Shown piece by piece: positions 46,590-55,031 of a stretch of DNA of 64,000 nt (the first letter of the stretch is position 1; each line of letters begins with the position of its first letter). Source of the stretch: an uncultured Gemmiger sp. (GTDB lineage Bacteria > Bacillota > Clostridia > Oscillospirales > Ruminococcaceae); NCBI GenBank assembly GCA_944388145.1, contig CALXHQ010000024.1, forward strand, positions 117,067 through 181,066, given 5' to 3'. The position numbers and the translations under genes were made by a program. The notes beneath the pieces are model-generated. The model made no database searches. It saw only the letters and a list, made by a program, of their open reading frames with translations, and had not been told where the DNA came from.

Positions 46590-48377
46590 TTATCGCTCAA
46601 TCGTCATGGGGGGGTGGTTCAGCGTGTAGGAAGCAACATCCAACTGCCAGGTGGTGTTGCCGTTTTCATCCGCTGCTATTTGAGCAAAGCCCATGCGCCC
46701 GTAGAAGTCCTTTACCATAGCATTCTTGGCGGTGGGATAGTAATACCCCATAATGGTTTTGACCCCGCGGGCACAGGCATCCTGCACCAGGCAGTCCATC
46801 ATGGCATCCTCCATGCCGCGCTTGAGCACACGGCAGCTCATAAGCCACAGGCGCAGGTGCAGGATCTCCCCTTCCTGCTCGCCCGCCACCACCGTAACAA
46901 CGCCGTTGTCACCAAACTTGTCTGCCAACTTGCCGTACAGGCACAGCCAGTTGGGATTGTCTGCCATGGTGCGGATGTCGTCCTCCGAACAGCGAAGGGT
47001 AGTCAGATTAAACTGGTTGGACTTGTTGGTCAACTGGGCAATGCGCTGGATATAGATGCTCTCAAAGCCGCGGATCGTGGCTTTCATTTCCAGACTGCGC
47101 AGATAGTCGTTGTAATCAGCAAAGGAGGCTTGAGCCTGGCGGCGCTGGGCATTTGCATGGTAGAGCTCGGTCTTTTTCAGGTCCTCACCCGAAAGGGTGG
47201 TTACCTCGAAGTAGCCGCCATGATCCAGCGTTTTGATATAATTTTCGGCGCCATCCAGCACAGGGGTTGCAACGCCGGGCAGCTGCGCTGCCACGATGGC
47301 GCGCTCGGCCGGGTTATCATCGGCAAAGACAAAGCTATCCACCCCCAACGAGAGCTCGTCGGCGATGGCTCGAAGGTTCTGGTCCTTGTTATCCCAGTTC
47401 GCCTTAATGGCAACAAAATCATCGGGCCGCAGAACGCCGTCGGGATGATTCAGGCCTGCAAGCGCGTTGGCCTCGTCGTTCTTCGAGTCCACGGCAAGAA
47501 TCACACCGATGGATTTCAACGCCTTGCAGTAGCTTTGAAACTCGGCGTAAACCTGACCCTCCGGCACTTCGGGGCCGACAGCAATGCCGTCCACACCGTC
47601 GTCACCCACAACACCACCCCACAGGGTATTGTCCAGGTCTAGCACCAGCGCTTTTTTATTTTTGCCGTAGATGGATTTGATAATATTGGCGATGCTGTTG
47701 GCCACCGAAGGGATGGCATCCAGACACATGGCATACTTGTACATATGCCAGTAAAAGGCATCCCCCCAGGCGGTCAGTCCATAATCCGCCGACAGATAGT
47801 CGATATCGTTGATATAGAAATCCTCATGCCTGGCAGCATATTGATAAAACCTCTGGTTCAGGCGGCTGATAAAATTGCTGCGGCCGCGAGGATCATAGAT
47901 ATCCCGGTTGCCCATCAAACGGTAATTGGGACGGTCAAAGTTGTTTTGGATAATCGGGCAGTGGAACTTATCCGAGAGGGCCTGCCACATGGCCGAAAAA
48001 TGTTCATACTCGGCATCCAGCATAGCATCAATTTCCCCAACCGTGGAACTGGTGGTTGGAAAATTGGTGATATTGCGCCAAGTGGTGTGGATATAAATGA
48101 CGTCCGGTTGAAATCCGTCCAGCTCCGGCGTACCGAACATAGCATCCTGCCAATATTGCGCATATTCTGACTGGTAAAACTCCGCCTCGATGCCGTACTG
48201 CAGCAGAAACAGTCCCAGCTGGTCGGCCACCTCGTTGGTGGTGGACCCACCAAGGATCGCCACTCGCTTTTTCAGCGGATGGGGATTCTGCGCCAACAGT
48301 TCACGGCGGATGCGGCGCTTTTTGCGCAGCAGCTGATCGGTATCCAGCGGGTACTGAAAACAATCCATCACAGACAT
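46590..48377 (-). CDS. HAD-IIIC family FkbH-like protein
   Basis: 595 aa. Residues about 35-235 form a BF1531-like N-terminal region (VAILGGSTTNEVADQLGLF), then a HAD phosphatase domain with DLDNTLWGG (near residue 245), and a C-terminal region (LTNKSNQFNLTTLR; RLWLMSCRVLKRG) that resembles a GNAT fold. FkbH-type proteins load glyceryl units from 1,3-bisphosphoglycerate onto carrier proteins in known biosynthetic clusters. No carrier protein gene lies nearby. The ATG at 48377 has GAGGAGG 5 bases upstream. It heads the SGNH-MBOAT genes. Confidence 0.88.
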   Translation of the reverse strand: MSVMDCFQYPLDTDQLLRKKRRIRRELLAQNPHPLKKRVAILGGSTTNEVADQLGLFLLQYGIEAEFYQSEYAQYWQDAMFGTPELDGFQPDVIYIHTTWRNITNFPTTSSTVGEIDAMLDAEYEHFSAMWQALSDKFHCPIIQNNFDRPNYRLMGNRDIYDPRGRSNFISRLNQRFYQYAARHEDFYINDIDYLSADYGLTAWGDAFYWHMYKYAMCLDAIPSVANSIANIIKSIYGKNKKALVLDLDNTLWGGVVGDDGVDGIAVGPEVPEGQVYAEFQSYCKALKSIGVILAVDSKNDEANALAGLNHPDGVLRPDDFVAIKANWDNKDQNLRAIADELSLGVDSFVFADDNPAERAIVAAQLPGVATPVLDGAENYIKTLDHGGYFEVTTLSGEDLKKTELYHANAQRRQAQASFADYNDYLRSLEMKATIRGFESIYIQRIAQLTNKSNQFNLTTLRCSEDDIRTMADNPNWLCLYGKLADKFGDNGVVTVVAGEQEGEILHLRLWLMSCRVLKRGMEDAMMDCLVQDACARGVKTIMGYYYPTAKNAMVKDFYGRMGFAQIAADENGNTTWQLDVASYTLNHPPMTIER

Positions 48378-48411
48378 GGCGTCCTCCTCATCGGGCATAA
48401 CTGGGGTTGCT

Positions 48412-48669
48412 TCACTGCATTTTGTCCAGCGCTTCCTGCAGCGCCTTGGAGATTTGGTCCGGGCAGGAAGTGGGCTTGCTGCCGCAGGTGGTGCCAGCCA
48501 TGCGGGCAATGGCGTCTTCTGCTTTCATACCTGCCAGCAGCTGGCAGATGCCCTTCAAATTGCCGTTGCAGCCCCCCAAAACTTTCACACTCTGGATGGT
48601 GTGATCGGGGTTAATGTCCACAATGGTCTGAACCGAACAGGTGCCCTGATTCCTACGAATGTATTCCAT
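48412..48669 (-). CDS. TSCPD domain protein (TIGR03905-like)
   Basis: 85 aa. TTCGSKPTSCPDQI carries the TSCPD signature (near residue 60), and the CSVQTIVDI and GGCNGNLKGI blocks fit the short TIGR03905 family related to the C-terminal zinc region of ribonucleotide reductase class II. Function unknown. The ATG at 48669 has AAAGGAG 8 bases upstream. It is 34 bases before the FkbH-like gene; whether it belongs to that module is unclear. Confidence 0.9.
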   Translation of the reverse strand: MEYIRRNQGTCSVQTIVDINPDHTIQSVKVLGGCNGNLKGICQLLAGMKAEDAIARMAGTTCGSKPTSCPDQISKALQEALDKMQ

Positions 48670-48742
48670 ACTGTTTACTCCTTTTTGCATATTCATTTCC
48701 CACGCTGAAACGTGGGGACCTGTTTTATTGTAAAGCTATTGT

Positions 48743-48770
48743 AAAGCAGCCGGATTCATTTGGCTGCTTT
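48743..48770 (-). terminator. probable terminator after the PHP gene
   Basis: Perfect 9-bp stem AAAGCAGCC/GGCTGCTTT (48743-48751, 48762-48770), only a weak T-rich tail on the minus strand. It lies next to the PHP gene stop. A second small hairpin, CCCACG/CGTGGG (48700-48717), lies in the leader of the TSCPD gene. Confidence 0.5.
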
Positions 48771-48773
48771 GCA

Positions 48774-49622
48774 TCATCTTTTGCGCTGTTTGGCCAGTTC
48801 CTCAATGCGGCAAATTTGGTCGTCCTGCGTCACACAGGCTCCCACCGGGCGTGGGGTATTGGTGTTCATGCCGTGGTAGTCGCTGCCGCCCGTCACAATC
48901 AGGTGATACTTTTCTGCCAGCTGGCGCAGTTCCGCCTTGTCATCCTCCGTATTGCGTGGGTGTTCAATTTCCACGCCATCCAAACGGCCGGCAGCAATCA
49001 GTTCCCTTGCCAATTCCATACTGTGGTAGACACTGGGATGTGCCAGTACAACCACCCCGCGGCAGGCACGAATCAGATCTAGAACCGTGTCCACCGATTC
49101 ATACTTGGGGGTATGCAGGATCTTCCCGCGCACCGGGCGAAGGGCAAACAGCGAACGGTACACATTGTTGTACATTCCGTCCGACAATCCGTATTGCCAC
49201 AGGACCCGCATAATATGCGCTTTATATAAGGTTCCGCTGTCCTTGGCCAGTGCCAGAGCTTCCTCGGTGCGAAACTGCGGGCAGATCTCCTCCAATTCAC
49301 GGCAGCTTTGCAAAACAGCTTCTTTACGGCGTGTGGCCATCAGGTTGGCGAACTCTTCCAGAGCCGGGCAGTCATCCGGCCAGTAGCAAAGCAGGTGGAC
49401 CCGATGCGCCCGCCGATAGTCGTATGCTGTCAGCTCAGTTGCGGGGATCAGCCACACGCCGTCTTTTGCCGGGTTCGCGTAGGCATAGCGCACACTGCGG
49501 ATGGAATCATGATCCGAAATGGCCAGATGGGTTAAGCCATCACATTGGGCCAGAAAGGATAGTTTCTCCGCAGGGGTGGAACCATCGGAAAACGTGGAAT
49601 GGGTATGGAGATCGCCCGCCAT
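48774..49622 (-). CDS. PHP domain phosphoesterase
   Basis: 282 aa. Metal ligands of the PHP fold are present: DLHTHSTFSDG (residues about 4-14), ISDHDS (near 40), ELTAYD, VLAHPS, and TGGSDYHG (near 255). Related to YciV/RNase AM-type 3',5'-phosphodiesterases. The ATG at 49622 with GGAGG 6 bases upstream is preferred over the longer frame. Stand-alone gene with its own promoter. Confidence 0.9.
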   Translation of the reverse strand: MAGDLHTHSTFSDGSTPAEKLSFLAQCDGLTHLAISDHDSIRSVRYAYANPAKDGVWLIPATELTAYDYRRAHRVHLLCYWPDDCPALEEFANLMATRRKEAVLQSCRELEEICPQFRTEEALALAKDSGTLYKAHIMRVLWQYGLSDGMYNNVYRSLFALRPVRGKILHTPKYESVDTVLDLIRACRGVVVLAHPSVYHSMELARELIAAGRLDGVEIEHPRNTEDDKAELRQLAEKYHLIVTGGSDYHGMNTNTPRPVGACVTQDDQICRIEELAKQRKR

Positions 49623-49677
49623 AAAACGCCTCCTGCTTTGTGGCTTACACGTGGTTTGATCATCCGGTATCGCAAAT

Positions 49678-49706
49678 ACAGGCCGCCAACACCGGCGGGG
49701 GCCTGT
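49678..49706 (-). promoter_or_regulatory. strong hairpin in the PHP gene leader
   Basis: ACAGGCC (49678-49684) pairs with GGCCTGT (49700-49706), with GCC/GGC pairing inside, in the roughly 130-base leader of the PHP gene. No known riboswitch motif recognised; the role is unknown. Confidence 0.45.
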
Positions 49707-49763
49707 AACGTCTCGCTGCAAAATAAATGCCCCCAAAAGAGCTGCCGCAAGTCAAGTTCTTTT

Positions 49764-49792
49764 ATTATACACCCTTTTTGCGGGTTTGAAAA
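49764..49792 (-). promoter_or_regulatory. promoter of the PHP gene
   Basis: Minus strand: TTTTCA (49787-49792), 17-base spacer, perfect TATAAT (49764-49769). Confidence 0.6.
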
Positions 49793-49903
49793 GTGCTCCA
49801 AAAGATTGACAATTATTGTCGTTATAGCGCAAAATATTTTTGCTACTGTCGGCGTGATTTGTCAAATTTTGAGCAAAATCTGGTAAAATCCGATATTACA
49901 ACC

Positions 49904-49932
49904 TTGAGAAATCAAATGAAATATACTATAAT
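49904..49932 (+). promoter_or_regulatory. pyk-luxS promoter
   Basis: TTGAGA (49904-49909), 17-base spacer, TATAAT (49927-49932), 65 bases before the pyk start. Upstream, at 49806-49818, a perfect GACAAT-T-ATTGTC palindrome could be an operator. Confidence 0.7.
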
Positions 49933-49997
49933 GCAAAAGAACGAAGGTATATATCTAGCTTTCTTATCTTTATTGATTGTGTAATCAGGAGGTTCTC

Positions 49998-51743
49998 ATG
50001 CGTAAAACCAAGATCGTGTGTACCCTTGGTCCTGCCACCGATAGAGACGGAGTACTCCGTCAACTGATCGAGAACGGCATGGATGTGGCACGTTTCAACT
50101 TCTCTCACGGCGATTATGATGAACACCGCGGCCGCTTTGAGCAGCTGCGCGCGCTGAGCAAGGAGCTTAACCGTCCCATCGCCGCTATGCTGGACACCAA
50201 AGGGCCCGAGATCCGCCTGGGCGAATTTAAGAACGGTTCCGAAACGCTGGTTGCAGGCCAGAACTTTACTCTGACCACCCGCAAAGTAGAGGGCACAAAT
50301 CAGATTGTGTCTGTCTCCTACAAGGATTTGCCGCATGATGTTCAGCCCGGTGGTCGCATCATGTTGGACGATGGCCTGATCGGTCTGCGGATCGAAAACG
50401 TTACCGACACAGACATCACCTGCACAGTGGAGAATGATGGCATCATTAAAACCAAAAAAGGTGTCAATGTTCCCGGCGTGCATCTTTCTATGCCGTATAT
50501 GAGCCCCCGTGACCGCTCGGACCTGCTGTTCGGCATCGAGATGGGCTTTGATTTGATCTCCGCCAGCTTCACCCGCTGCGCACAGGACATTTTGGACATT
50601 CGCCACCTGCTCAATGAGCACGATTCCAGTATGCGGATCATTGCCAAGATCGAAAATCAGGAGGGTGTTGACAATATTGATGAAATCCTGAGCGTAGCGG
50701 ATGGGGTCATGGTCGCCCGCGGCGATATGGGTGTCGAAATTGACTTTGCCGAGATCCCCGCCATCCAGAAGCATCTGATTGATCGTGCCATGTCGGTGGG
50801 CAAGCTGGTCATCACCGCAACCCAGATGCTGGATTCCATGATGGTCAATCCCCGCCCCACCCGCGCCGAGATCACCGACGTGGCCAACGCGATCTATGAT
50901 GGTTCTTCCGCCGTCATGCTCAGCGGCGAGACTGCCGCCGGCAAATACCCGGTGGAGGCCCTGAAGGCTATGTCCAAGATTGCTGATACCACCGAGAGCG
51001 ATTCCAACTACAATATGCTGGTTCACAAGGCTCTGGCCGAGGATACCCATCTGAGCATCAGCGCCGCGGTAGCTCATGCGGCATGCACCACTGCCACCGA
51101 TATTCGTGCCTCTGCGATCATCACGGTTTCCAAGAGCGGCGAGACTGCCCGTCTGCTGAGCCGCTGCCGTCCCAACACCCCGATCATCGCCTGTGTGCTG
51201 GATGAAAGTGTTCGCCGGCAGTTGAATGCCTATTGGGGTATAACCCCGCTGATTATGCCTTACGCGCACTCCACCGACGAGCTGATCTCGATGTCCGTGG
51301 ACTGCGCCGAGAAGGCTGGCCTGATCCGTCCCGGCGAGATGGCAGTTGTAACTGCCGGCGTTCCTGTGGGCGTTTCCGGCACCACCAACATGATCAAGGT
51401 GCACCTGGTGGGCAACAGCCTGCTGTCCGGTGTGGGTATTGGCACCATGAACGCCAAGGGAAAGGTCTGCATCTGCCGTACTCCTGCCGAGGCTGCCAAA
51501 AAGTTCAAGCCCGGCAACATCCTGGTCGCGCACTTCACCAACAACGATTTTCTGCCCTATATGCGGGAGGCTGCCGGCGTTATCGTTGAGGAAGCCGGAA
51601 CCAACAGCCACGCCGCCATTGTGGGTCTCACTCTGGGCAAGGCCGTCATTGTGGGCGCATCCAACGCACTGCGCACGCTGACCGACGGCCAGAGCATCTC
51701 GATGGACTGTGAGCACGGCGTTGTCCAGGCCATGGTGGAGTGA
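49998..51743 (+). CDS. pyk: pyruvate kinase with C-terminal PEP-utiliser domain
   Basis: 581 aa, the long Bacillus-type form. Catalytic barrel motifs: TKGPEIRLGEF, VARGDMGVEIDF (near residue 245) and ATQMLDSM. The regulatory domain follows, then an extra C-terminal mobile domain (about 480-581) with GTNSHAAIVGLTLGKAVIV, which resembles the phosphohistidine domain of PEP-utilising enzymes. It catalyses PEP + ADP to pyruvate + ATP. The ATG at 49998 has CAGGAGG 6 bases upstream. luxS follows after 6 bases. Confidence 0.97.
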   Translation: MRKTKIVCTLGPATDRDGVLRQLIENGMDVARFNFSHGDYDEHRGRFEQLRALSKELNRPIAAMLDTKGPEIRLGEFKNGSETLVAGQNFTLTTRKVEGTNQIVSVSYKDLPHDVQPGGRIMLDDGLIGLRIENVTDTDITCTVENDGIIKTKKGVNVPGVHLSMPYMSPRDRSDLLFGIEMGFDLISASFTRCAQDILDIRHLLNEHDSSMRIIAKIENQEGVDNIDEILSVADGVMVARGDMGVEIDFAEIPAIQKHLIDRAMSVGKLVITATQMLDSMMVNPRPTRAEITDVANAIYDGSSAVMLSGETAAGKYPVEALKAMSKIADTTESDSNYNMLVHKALAEDTHLSISAAVAHAACTTATDIRASAIITVSKSGETARLLSRCRPNTPIIACVLDESVRRQLNAYWGITPLIMPYAHSTDELISMSVDCAEKAGLIRPGEMAVVTAGVPVGVSGTTNMIKVHLVGNSLLSGVGIGTMNAKGKVCICRTPAEAAKKFKPGNILVAHFTNNDFLPYMREAAGVIVEEAGTNSHAAIVGLTLGKAVIVGASNALRTLTDGQSISMDCEHGVVQAMVE

Positions 51744-51749
51744 CATATC

Positions 51750-52208
51750 ATGGAACGCATAGCAAGTTTTTGTGTGGATCACACTACGCTTCTTCCCGGT
51801 ATGTATCTGTCCCGCCGCGATGGTGATGTGCTGACCTGGGATATCCGCATGAAACGTCCCAATCAGGGGCAGTATCTCTCCCCTGCCGCGGCACACACTA
51901 TTGAGCATCTGTTTGCCACCTATGCCCGCAACAGCAAATGGAGCAAACATGTAGTGTATGTGGGTCCGATGGGCTGCCTGACCGGCTTTTACCTGCTGAC
52001 CCAGGGCCTGGCTGACGCCGATGTCCTGACACTGGTACGGGAGTCCTTTGCCTGGATGGCAGAGTATACCGGTGAGATTCCCGGTGCTTCGGAGCGGGAA
52101 TGCGGCAATTACCTGATGATGGACCCGGTGGCCGCTCGGCGGGAAGCTGCCGAAATGCTGCCGGTTCTGGAAAGGCTGGACGCCACCCATCTGCGGTATG
52201 ACGCCTGA
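51750..52208 (+). CDS. luxS: S-ribosylhomocysteine lyase (LuxS)
   Basis: 152 aa metalloenzyme that splits S-ribosylhomocysteine to homocysteine and DPD, the precursor of autoinducer-2. Metal site HTIEH (near residue 50) plus Cys in ECGNY, and the catalytic Cys is in GPMGCLTGFYL (near 80), all typical LuxS. It lies 6 bases after pyk, an uncommon pairing, and shares its promoter. No pfs gene is in the window. Confidence 0.95.
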   Translation: MERIASFCVDHTTLLPGMYLSRRDGDVLTWDIRMKRPNQGQYLSPAAAHTIEHLFATYARNSKWSKHVVYVGPMGCLTGFYLLTQGLADADVLTLVRESFAWMAEYTGEIPGASERECGNYLMMDPVAARREAAEMLPVLERLDATHLRYDA

Positions 52209-52232
52209 GCCGGGCAGTAAGACAAACTAAAT

Positions 52233-52282
52233 AAGGCCGATGCCTGAACGGGGATTCCCAAAAGAGGCATCGGCCTTGTTCT
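52233..52282 (+). terminator. bidirectional terminator after luxS
   Basis: Perfect 13-bp stem AAGGCCGATGCCT/AGGCATCGGCCTT (52233-52245, 52265-52277), T-rich on the plus side (GTTCTATTT) and TTATTTAGTTT on the minus side. It sits between luxS and the convergent ABC ATPase gene. Confidence 0.88.
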
Positions 52283-52320
52283 ATTTATAGTAAAGCGAGA
52301 TTCGCTGTTGACGGGCAATT

Positions 52321-53109
52321 TCATTTGCCAGGAATACTTTCCTGCAATGGCAGCGACAGACAGTAATATTGCCTGCCCTCCGGTGTATCTGCCGCATGCA
52401 CGGCCACGCCGAATACTTGTTGCAGCTTCCCGCTGGCGTAAACCTCATCCGGGGAACCATCAGCAGCGATGCGGCCGGCATCCATCACCAGCACATGATC
52501 AGCATGCTGCAAAATGGCATTCAGGTCATGCGCTACCATCACCACCGCCTTGCCCAATTCAGCCAGACGGCGGGCAAGCTGCATCACTTCCAGCTGGTTG
52601 CGAATATCCAGATAGGTGGTGGGCTCGTCCATCAGAATGATGCCGGTGTTCTGGGCCAGCGCCATGGCGATGTAAACTTTTTGCCGCTGCCCGCCGGAAA
52701 GCTCCGCCACGCTCTTATCAGCCAGATCGGTTGCGCCGATCCAGGCAAGCGCCTGCCGGGCAGCGGCGTAATCCTGCGGCCGATAGCGGCGAGGATAAGA
52801 CAGATAGCAGAACCTTCCATGCAGCACCATACGCAGAGCTGTGATTTCAGGAATGTTGCGGCTTTGGGGCAGATAGGCAATCCTGCGGGCAGCCTGCTTC
52901 GGCGGCAGGTCCGGCACCGAAAGCCCGTCCAGCAATACCCGCCCGGAAGACGGTTTGTGCAGACCTGCCAGTACCTTCAGCAGCGTGCTTTTGCCGCAGC
53001 CATTGGGGCCTAGTATGCCGGTTACCTGGCCGGAAGCAAACTGTGCCGTGATGCCACGAAGCACGTTCCCGCCGGGGTACCCCGCCTGTAATTCCCGAAC
53101 TTCAAGCAT
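52321..53109 (-). CDS. ABC transporter ATPase, FecE/BtuD type
   Basis: 262 aa. Walker A GPNGCGKSTLLK (near residue 37), signature LSGGQRQKVYIAMALAQ (near 135), Walker B IILMDEPTTYLDI, H-loop VAHDLN. It belongs to the iron-siderophore/cobalamin/haem importer ATPases. The ATG at 53109 overlaps the permease stop by 8 bases. The ligand cannot be read from the ATPase; the tetrapyrrole genes upstream in the operon point to haem, cobalamin, cobalt or iron (inference). Confidence 0.92.
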   Translation of the reverse strand: MLEVRELQAGYPGGNVLRGITAQFASGQVTGILGPNGCGKSTLLKVLAGLHKPSSGRVLLDGLSVPDLPPKQAARRIAYLPQSRNIPEITALRMVLHGRFCYLSYPRRYRPQDYAAARQALAWIGATDLADKSVAELSGGQRQKVYIAMALAQNTGIILMDEPTTYLDIRNQLEVMQLARRLAELGKAVVMVAHDLNAILQHADHVLVMDAGRIAADGSPDEVYASGKLQQVFGVAVHAADTPEGRQYYCLSLPLQESIPGK

Positions 53110-54118
53110 GACGGCCACCGCCTTTCTTTGCCAGCAGGGCGATGAAAAACGGTCCGCCAATAAAAGAAAGTAAAATTCCCACCGGCAGCTCAAACGGGGC
53201 GAAAAAAAGTCGTGCCGCCAAGTCGCATACCGTTACCAATGCCGCACCACAAAGAGCGCACATAGGCAGCAGCCTGCCGGAGGAAGCACCCACAAACCGC
53301 CGCGCCATATGCGGGACAATCAACCCCACAAAGCCCAAAACGCCTGCAAAACTGACCGTCGCTCCGGCCAGCAGTGCTGCCAGCGCCAAAAGCAATGTCC
53401 GAGTAGCCCCTACCCGCATGCCAAGGCCACGGGCGGTGTCCTCTCCCAGGGAAAGGACATCCAGCTCACTGGATAGGGTGAATGTAATCAGAAGTCCCGC
53501 CAAGATCAAAACAGCGGCGGGCCATAACCGGGCCGTCGAGACAGAAGAAAAACCACCCACACGGAAATCGGCACTGCCGATGGCAGCGTCCGGAAACAGA
53601 GTTGCAATGGTCTCTGTGCCGGCATTTAAGAGAGTGCTGATCGCCACGCCACCCAATACCACAGTCATGCGGGAAGCGCCGGTTTTGCGTGCCACCAGCA
53701 CCACCAGCATCACCGCTATCATTCCCCCGGCAAAAGAAACGCCGGCCACTGCCCAGCCAGCGGTTGCTCCGCCTGCGGCACAGCAGATTGCCACGGCCAG
53801 TCCCGCGCCGGCATTGACGCCGATGATGCTGGGCGAAGCCAACGGGTTTGCCAGCACGGACTGAATCACAGCACCGGCTACCGACAGCCCTGCCCCCGCC
53901 AGAAGGCAGGCTGCTGTGCGGGGCAAACGCACAAACCAGACGATGCGTGCTGCCGCACCACCGTCCGGTCCGGTAACCAGCGACTGCCAAAGTTCCGGCA
54001 GTGTGATCCCCGCCGCTCCCAGGCAAACGCTGAGCAATGCCGCTGTCAGGCACACCGCCCCTGCCAGAAAAAATTTTCGCCAGTCAGCGCGGATAGAGGA
54101 TGTCTGCAAGTTTTTCAT
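53102..54118 (-). CDS. FecCD-family ABC transporter permease
   Basis: 338 aa with about ten membrane segments. RLPRTAACLLAGAGLSVAGAVIQSVLANPLASPSIIGVNAGA is a hallmark region of FecCD/BtuC (here read across about residues 65-105), and GFVGLIVPHMARR is the second. It forms the homodimeric channel for the ATPase. The ATG at 54118 has GGGGAG 6 bases upstream and overlaps the binding-protein gene by 35 bases. Confidence 0.94.
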   Translation of the reverse strand: MKNLQTSSIRADWRKFFLAGAVCLTAALLSVCLGAAGITLPELWQSLVTGPDGGAAARIVWFVRLPRTAACLLAGAGLSVAGAVIQSVLANPLASPSIIGVNAGAGLAVAICCAAGGATAGWAVAGVSFAGGMIAVMLVVLVARKTGASRMTVVLGGVAISTLLNAGTETIATLFPDAAIGSADFRVGGFSSVSTARLWPAAVLILAGLLITFTLSSELDVLSLGEDTARGLGMRVGATRTLLLALAALLAGATVSFAGVLGFVGLIVPHMARRFVGASSGRLLPMCALCGAALVTVCDLAARLFFAPFELPVGILLSFIGGPFFIALLAKKGGGRHA

Positions 54119-55031
54119 AGGCTTCTCCCCAGCGGGCATTCGGCTTAAGGTTGTACAATTTGGGATCCAGATAATAAATCCGCCCCTCCTGCACCGCTGT
54201 CAGGCCATTCCAGGCGGGGCTGTTCAATAGCGTAATTTCCAGATTGTCACGCACCTTATCTGGATCACTTCCCTGCACAACCACAAAGACGTAGTCCGGA
54301 TCAGATGCAATGATGTGTTCCAGACTGAGCTCCTGCAGCAATGCCTGATCCATGTCAGCAATGTTTTGGCACCCAAGGTCGGCCAGCATCGCCCCCAACA
54401 CATTGTCACGGCTGCTTTTTGCTTTCACGCTAACTGCAGTGGCACGCAGGTAAAGTACAGTGGGGGCACTGCCATCCGCGCGGGCAATTGCAGTGTCAAT
54501 CTGCTGCTGAATGTCTAACCCGTTTTTCTGGTACAAATCTGTGCGCCCGGTTAATGTAGTGCAAATTTCCAGCATGCGCAGATATTCCGGGAACGTGTTC
54601 ACATCAAAATAGGCAGTTGGGATGTCCGCCGCCTCCAGCGTTTCCATCCAATCCAGATCGATTTGGGTGTTGACGCTTGCAATCACGAAATCCGGCTGGG
54701 CGGCCAACAATTTTTCCAAGCTGAGTTCTGTTGTGGCACCAAGATTGACCACATTCTCCCCGAGGTTCAGATCAAACTGTGTCCAGGCATCGTTTGCGGT
54801 GGCTGCCAGCGTTCCGCCAGCCAACTGCCACACGTCTGCAAAGCTGCCAATCAGCGCTGCAACCCGCTGAGGTTCACGCGGTGCCGTGACGGTGCGGTCA
54901 AGGTCATCGGTGAATGTGATTGTATCTTCTGCCACAGTCGAGCTGCCTGCTTTACCGCTGAAGGAACAGGCGGACAACAGGGCAAGCACCAGGCTCAGCA
55001 CCAGACAGAAAATGCTGCGGTATCGTTTCAA
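54084..55031 (-). CDS. ABC transporter substrate-binding lipoprotein (BtuF/FecB type)
   Basis: 315 aa. Lipobox LSAC with Cys22, then a type III helical-backbone binding fold (ITFTDDLDRTVTAPREPQRV at about residues 39-58; PDFVIASVNTQ; PDYVFVVVQGSDPDKV). It captures a metal-chelate or corrinoid at the membrane surface. The start overlaps the cobA-hemD stop (ATGA), so the importer is translated with the tetrapyrrole genes. Confidence 0.93.
   Translation of the reverse strand: MKRYRSIFCLVLSLVLALLSACSFSGKAGSSTVAEDTITFTDDLDRTVTAPREPQRVAALIGSFADVWQLAGGTLAATANDAWTQFDLNLGENVVNLGATTELSLEKLLAAQPDFVIASVNTQIDLDWMETLEAADIPTAYFDVNTFPEYLRMLEICTTLTGRTDLYQKNGLDIQQQIDTAIARADGSAPTVLYLRATAVSVKAKSSRDNVLGAMLADLGCQNIADMDQALLQELSLEHIIASDPDYVFVVVQGSDPDKVRDNLEITLLNSPAWNGLTAVQEGRIYYLDPKLYNLKPNARWGEAYEKLADILYPR

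Noticed and set aside
49926-52190. 754-codon open frame on the minus strand
   Set aside because: Antisense to pyk and luxS, both with complete catalytic motifs; low-complexity His/Gly-rich translation.
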